NCBI RefSeq assembly: GCF_042242105.1
Contig: NC_092027.1
Location: forward strand, 12,685,721 to 12,749,720
Direction: 5' to 3'
DNA length: 64,000 bases
DNA from: Pempheris klunzingeri
Lineage: Eukaryota; Chordata; Actinopteri; Acropomatiformes; Pempheridae
The notes beneath the pieces were generated by a model, which saw nothing but the letters and a program-made list of their open reading frames with translations, did no database searches and was not told where the DNA came from. Below, one piece after another: positions 60,106 to 64,000 of this stretch (position 1 is its first letter; the number at the start of each line of letters is the position of its first letter). The position numbers and the translations under genes were made by a program.

Positions 60106-60583
60106 ACTTATAGATTATGTGTATCTGCTATGTTATATGTGTGTGTCTTCTCTGTGAATGTTTAGGTAAGAGAGTCAGAGAGGATGCATGGTATGTGTTA
60201 ACAGATAAGGCCATGGTGCTGTAGGATGACTTCCCAAGAGAACAATAACATATAAGGATGTGGTGACTTCCCAAGAGAGACAATTTCTACACATCCCTCC
60301 ATATTAGGGCAAGACCTCTTTGGGCCTTGCTACTGAGGGAAACCATATGGTGAGGTAAGCGTTTTTAAAGGTATAAAAGATGACATTCAGAGGAGCTTGG
60401 GAGAGACATTAATTTGGCTAGGGGATACTCTGTCTGTATGAGACAAATAATTGGGTTACGTCTTCCCAGGCTTCCATGGTGCCTGTTAGACAACTGATCT
60501 TTTTGTAATAAACCTATTTTTATGCAACAAGTCGATGTCAGCGGACGTTTTCCTTTTATCATCTGCATCAGAGAAGTCACAAC
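60052..60583 (+). mobile_element. Candidate solo LTR
   Basis: The block begins TGTTATGTGCAACTGC and ends AGAAGTCACAACA. It has a TATA-like GGTATAAAAGA at about 60370 and a polyadenylation signal AATAAA near 60510, in the order U3-R-U5 expected of an LTR. A GT microsatellite (60079-60104) and a repeated CTGCTATGTTATATGTGTG word lie near its start. No retroviral coding sequence is seen next to it, and target duplications are not clear. Confidence 0.5.
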
Positions 60584-60651
60584 ACTACAATGTAGAAAAT
60601 ACTGAAAATAAAGAAAAACCAATGAATGAGGAGGTGTCCAAACTTTTGATT

Positions 60652-61112
60652 GTTGCTATATGTTGTAATAGAATTTTATCATATACTCTGTGTGTTATCA
60701 TATATCCTCATCAGTTCTTATATGCTTGTTTAGCTTACATGGTCTTAACAGTATCTTCCTGGGAACTCCATTTTGAACTGACCTTGAAGATCAGACAATG
60801 TTTCAACTTTTCAAATGTACTCCCTTTGCCTCAGTCTTCTGCACAAGCAAAACTCCCTTTTCTCTAAACTTAAATAACAGGATAGCCTCCCTCTTTGTAT
60901 GACAAACGAGGGGTAGCACCTGCCCAGGAGACTGACGCAAACGCCAAGGAGCAAACTTACTATAAAACTCCCCGACATTAGCTCTGGGAAGAACCTCGTA
61001 TCACTCCTGTGATGACTTGTCTCTTCCTCTTGCAAGACAATGAAACCAAACATATACTCCAGACATCAGACTCTTCTTTATTCATACAAAACAAAAATTC
61101 CACAACAATGTC
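60652..61112 (+). mobile_element. Second candidate solo LTR
   Basis: It starts TGTTGCTATATGTTG and ends AAAATTCCACAACA. A TATA-like CTATAAAACTCC lies near 60960 and a TTTATT-containing pyrimidine stretch precedes the end. The borders are TG...CA-like, but flanking duplications could not be established. No internal retroelement genes are nearby. Confidence 0.4.
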
Positions 61113-64000
61113 CAGATGGTTTAAGCAGCTTTGCAATTTGACTCGGCAAACTATGAAATATATGCATTACGTACACTTCGAGAGCAGCTTTACTAATCAT
61201 GATTGAAGGCTTTGCATTGTAGGAAATGGCATTTTGAGGTGTTAATTGAATAACAACTTTCCTGCTGTAATATATATATATATCATGCACCCCCACTTTT
61301 AACTATAACCACGTGCCCGAGTGTGTGAGTGGACTGTACTTCTGCCTTTGTAAAGGCATATTTCATATTTAAACTATAGTATTGAGAGTATTTCTGCATT
61401 GCAGTGCTACTTCACATCACTGGTTGAAAGACATAGTGTTTAAGTCAGAATAAGGTCAGGTTAGATTAAGTCGGGTTAGGTTAGGTTCATATTCGCAAAT
61501 TCTGTCCCCTTGTAACCACTGTAGGGTCTGTCTGGATGGCGTGGAGGAGCCAGCTAGTCTTTAGGTTGGAGCCACAATGACGGGCCCCTTAAGAGAGCCT
61601 GCTGCTCAGTGAGGAAGACAGCAGAGTTTGTTTGTAGCAGGTGTACATCTCAGTCTCAGTGCATTGTCTGCCATTGGCTCAAAGAGAATAAGAAACAAAT
61701 GGTCTTCACATTTAAGCAATTAAAAAAATTTTGGAGGTTCAAATATTTTTTGCTGTAAATGGTTCACATTGCTAGAATTAATACATTCTTGGGTGAGCTA
61801 GCTGAAATTCTGTTGTGCTTGGCGGTACAATGATTAATATGGAGTTTCAGGAGCTCTGGCTTTTGATACGTTTTATGTCAAGTATGTATTTTGTATATAT
61901 ATGTATGTTAAGTTTTCACAGTTGAAGTCAGACCAGCATTAGGCAACTGATTAGAGAATATCGGGATGACAGACAGACAACACAGTCAGCACTGCAGTGG
62001 CTCAAGGATACATGCATTGTGATAAATGTTCTTATCTAGAGAGAGTGTGCACATTTGGTTTTGTCTGTGTCATGTTGGCATTAAGTATATTTCATCCAGC
62101 ACCGTTTGTGTCAGGGCAGGGACGAGAAACAGAACACACAGACAAAAAGCAGAGCTTCAGTTAGGCTGAGTTTGGCCTTCAGCTGAGGAATGTCGGGGGA
62201 AATTCTTTACTTACTTTATTACTTTTGTACTGCTTTGTCTTGACATAGAGTAACACCCTGACTGTGTTAGCACCCAAGTGTTAACAATGTCTGCAGCTTG
62301 CTGCTCTCGTCTGATAAAACTATTGCTGTGACGTTGTTTGACTTTATCTGTCTGTTTGACCTTTGCTTGTGTGAACCAAATAAACATCAAAAACTAACTA
62401 AGTGTTTTCCATCAGACTTTCTTACCAAACAGTTTCTTACAAATTTCCACCACAAGGAACACGAGACAGTCTGATTGTAGTAAACAAGCCACCGCACATA
62501 GATACCCTAAATGTCATTCATCATTCACACCATGAATTTGAAAAGTAGTCAGTGACTGAATACAAATTACATGGCAGTTTTGTAATGATGCAATCCATTG
62601 GATTACAAAAAATATAATCTAATTTGACTACTTTTGGATTACTTCATTATAAACATTGAAAATATTGTGTCCTATGTTTAATAAATAGACACAGCCGCAA
62701 AAATTTGACTTCCATAAATATTCTTTTCTCTTTTAAATCATCACTATGCTCAACATATTCAACATTTACAGAAAACTCAAATAACAAAAACAGCACTGGC
62801 ACAAACTACAGGTGTACTGTAGGTATCCTACAGCATGTGAGTGCTGTGACTTGTGCAAATGTGTTTTGTGTAAGTGATGGTGATATTGGCAGGAATGGAC
62901 AGCTGTTTTGGAGGGACTGCTGCTGCTTGAGCTCTCTTGAGTTGTTTTTTTACCCCCCACCACAAAGTGGTGCACTTGTGTAAGAGACCCTGCGTGTCAA
63001 ACACGCTGTTCGTGAGTTAATAGCAGCATAATCTTAAAACTGCCATATTTTAAAGGCTTGATCAAAATGTAGTCAAGTGATCCTGATGTAAATGCACATT
63101 TATCCCATATTGCATAATGTCCATTTTGTTATTTCATATTATTGTTAATGTTGTTTTATACATAAATATGGTAAAAAGACTGAGTAATTTTCCAGGAATG
63201 ATCTGTGCAAAATGGAATATTGTGTTTTTAGAAGGACCAGACACACACGCACAGGCCTGACTGTGATATGAACTCTCATTCTTATTATCGTACTTGGCTC
63301 AGATAAGGGGATGTGTCTACATGTGTCTACATTCTTAATCCATTCTACTTCAGACAAAGCACATATTCAGTAATTCAGATCATTTATGTATCTTGGTCAT
63401 GCAAATCACATATTGTAGCCCTTTCACACAAGTTAATAATAGACCTAAATGGAAGTGTAGGCAAACTTTGTTGGCAAAGTCCTTTTAACTATGACTCATT
63501 AGGAAATCAATGGGGGTAAAATATCTCTTTGCATTATGATTGTAACACTTAAGAAGTAAACTGTGTTTTAAGGCTTGTTGTCATAATGAAGCATGAATAA
63601 TTCAGACCTATGTTTTGCTAGATGTGCTACATGCAGCATAATGAATCTCTATGTGAACAAGAAGCAGGGACAGCTGTGCCAGTTTCCCCTAATATGAGAA
63701 ACAAGTATTCATCAATCATCACCTCTGCACCATAATGGAGTTGTTTTGTGTGAAACACATGCCTGTCCTTGCACTTTTTCTGAGTAAAACTCTGATCCAT
63801 AGCGTCTACAATATACTGAGTTATATATGATTTTATGTGAGGCATTAAAAGCACCAGGCATGTGGAGGAGGATAGGCAAGACATGACAGCCTGACCCTAA
63901 AATGAAACATGCTGCAGAAATGCCCTCCCTCCTTCCTCTACTCCCACCATTACTTTTATACTACTCTCAGTAACTGTGTGTAAATCTCTCAAGGGCAGGA
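61113..64000. other. Intergenic sequence, no gene recognised
   Basis: AT-rich sequence with only short open frames. Near 62340-62460 an AATAAA-containing stretch ending TTTCCACCACA could be LTR debris. No exon with recognisable coding similarity was found. Confidence 0.5.

Noticed and set aside
61470-61492. TTAGGT/GGTTAG runs considered as interstitial telomeric repeat
   Set aside because: Only a few imperfect units and not TTAGGG; too short to support.

Overview
The window is nuclear DNA from a ray-finned fish, probably a spiny-rayed teleost. The coding DNA is split into short exons with GT/AG introns. One exon set rebuilds nuclear factor NF-YC with the miR-30e/miR-30c pair in one intron, as in other vertebrates. 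The repeats (Tc1/mariner, L2/Maui-type LINE, hAT, foldback elements, long CA and AT microsatellites) are typical of fish. The organism assignment is inference; the genes below are read directly from exon, frame and splice-site agreement.

All four protein-coding genes lie on the minus strand, head to tail. From high to low coordinate they are: a two-finger matrin-type zinc-finger gene (coding 49,413 to at least 53,664; likely 5' exon near 57.1 kb); an rprd1a-like RNA polymerase II CTD-binding regulator (38,560-46,963, complete, 294 aa); a one-finger matrin-type zinc-finger gene (26,576-37,001, complete, 726 aa); and nfyc (5,535-14,674, complete, 356 aa, with a candidate non-coding first exon near 25.9 kb). 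For the three complete genes I rebuilt every coding exon and all intron phases agree.

Region by region: 1-4.2 kb has no recognised gene. 4.2-14.7 kb holds nfyc and its intronic miR-30 hairpins. 14.7-26.1 kb is the inferred first intron and promoter of nfyc, with a cluster of CCAAT boxes and CRE-like sites. 26.6-37.0 kb is the one-finger gene, whose introns carry a Tc1/mariner copy with an uninterrupted transposase and a second, degenerate Tc1 relic. 38.5-47.0 kb is rprd1a-like; one intron carries a decayed antisense copy of the 5' end of 28S rRNA. 49.4-57.3 kb is the two-finger gene, invaded by an L2 LINE and a large foldback element. 57.3-64 kb is repeat-rich intergenic DNA with a hAT relic, a 224-bp tandem duplication and two LTR-like blocks.

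The most interesting signal is a three-exon module with the same intron phases (1-0, 0-0, 0-1). It occurs once in the one-finger gene and twice in the two-finger gene. Each copy is a matrin/U1-type zinc-finger exon, introduced by a P-I/L-I-G motif, then a helical exon of about 120 nt, then a short exon. The two genes flank rprd1a and look like relatives built from this module. I do not recognise either as a characterised protein.
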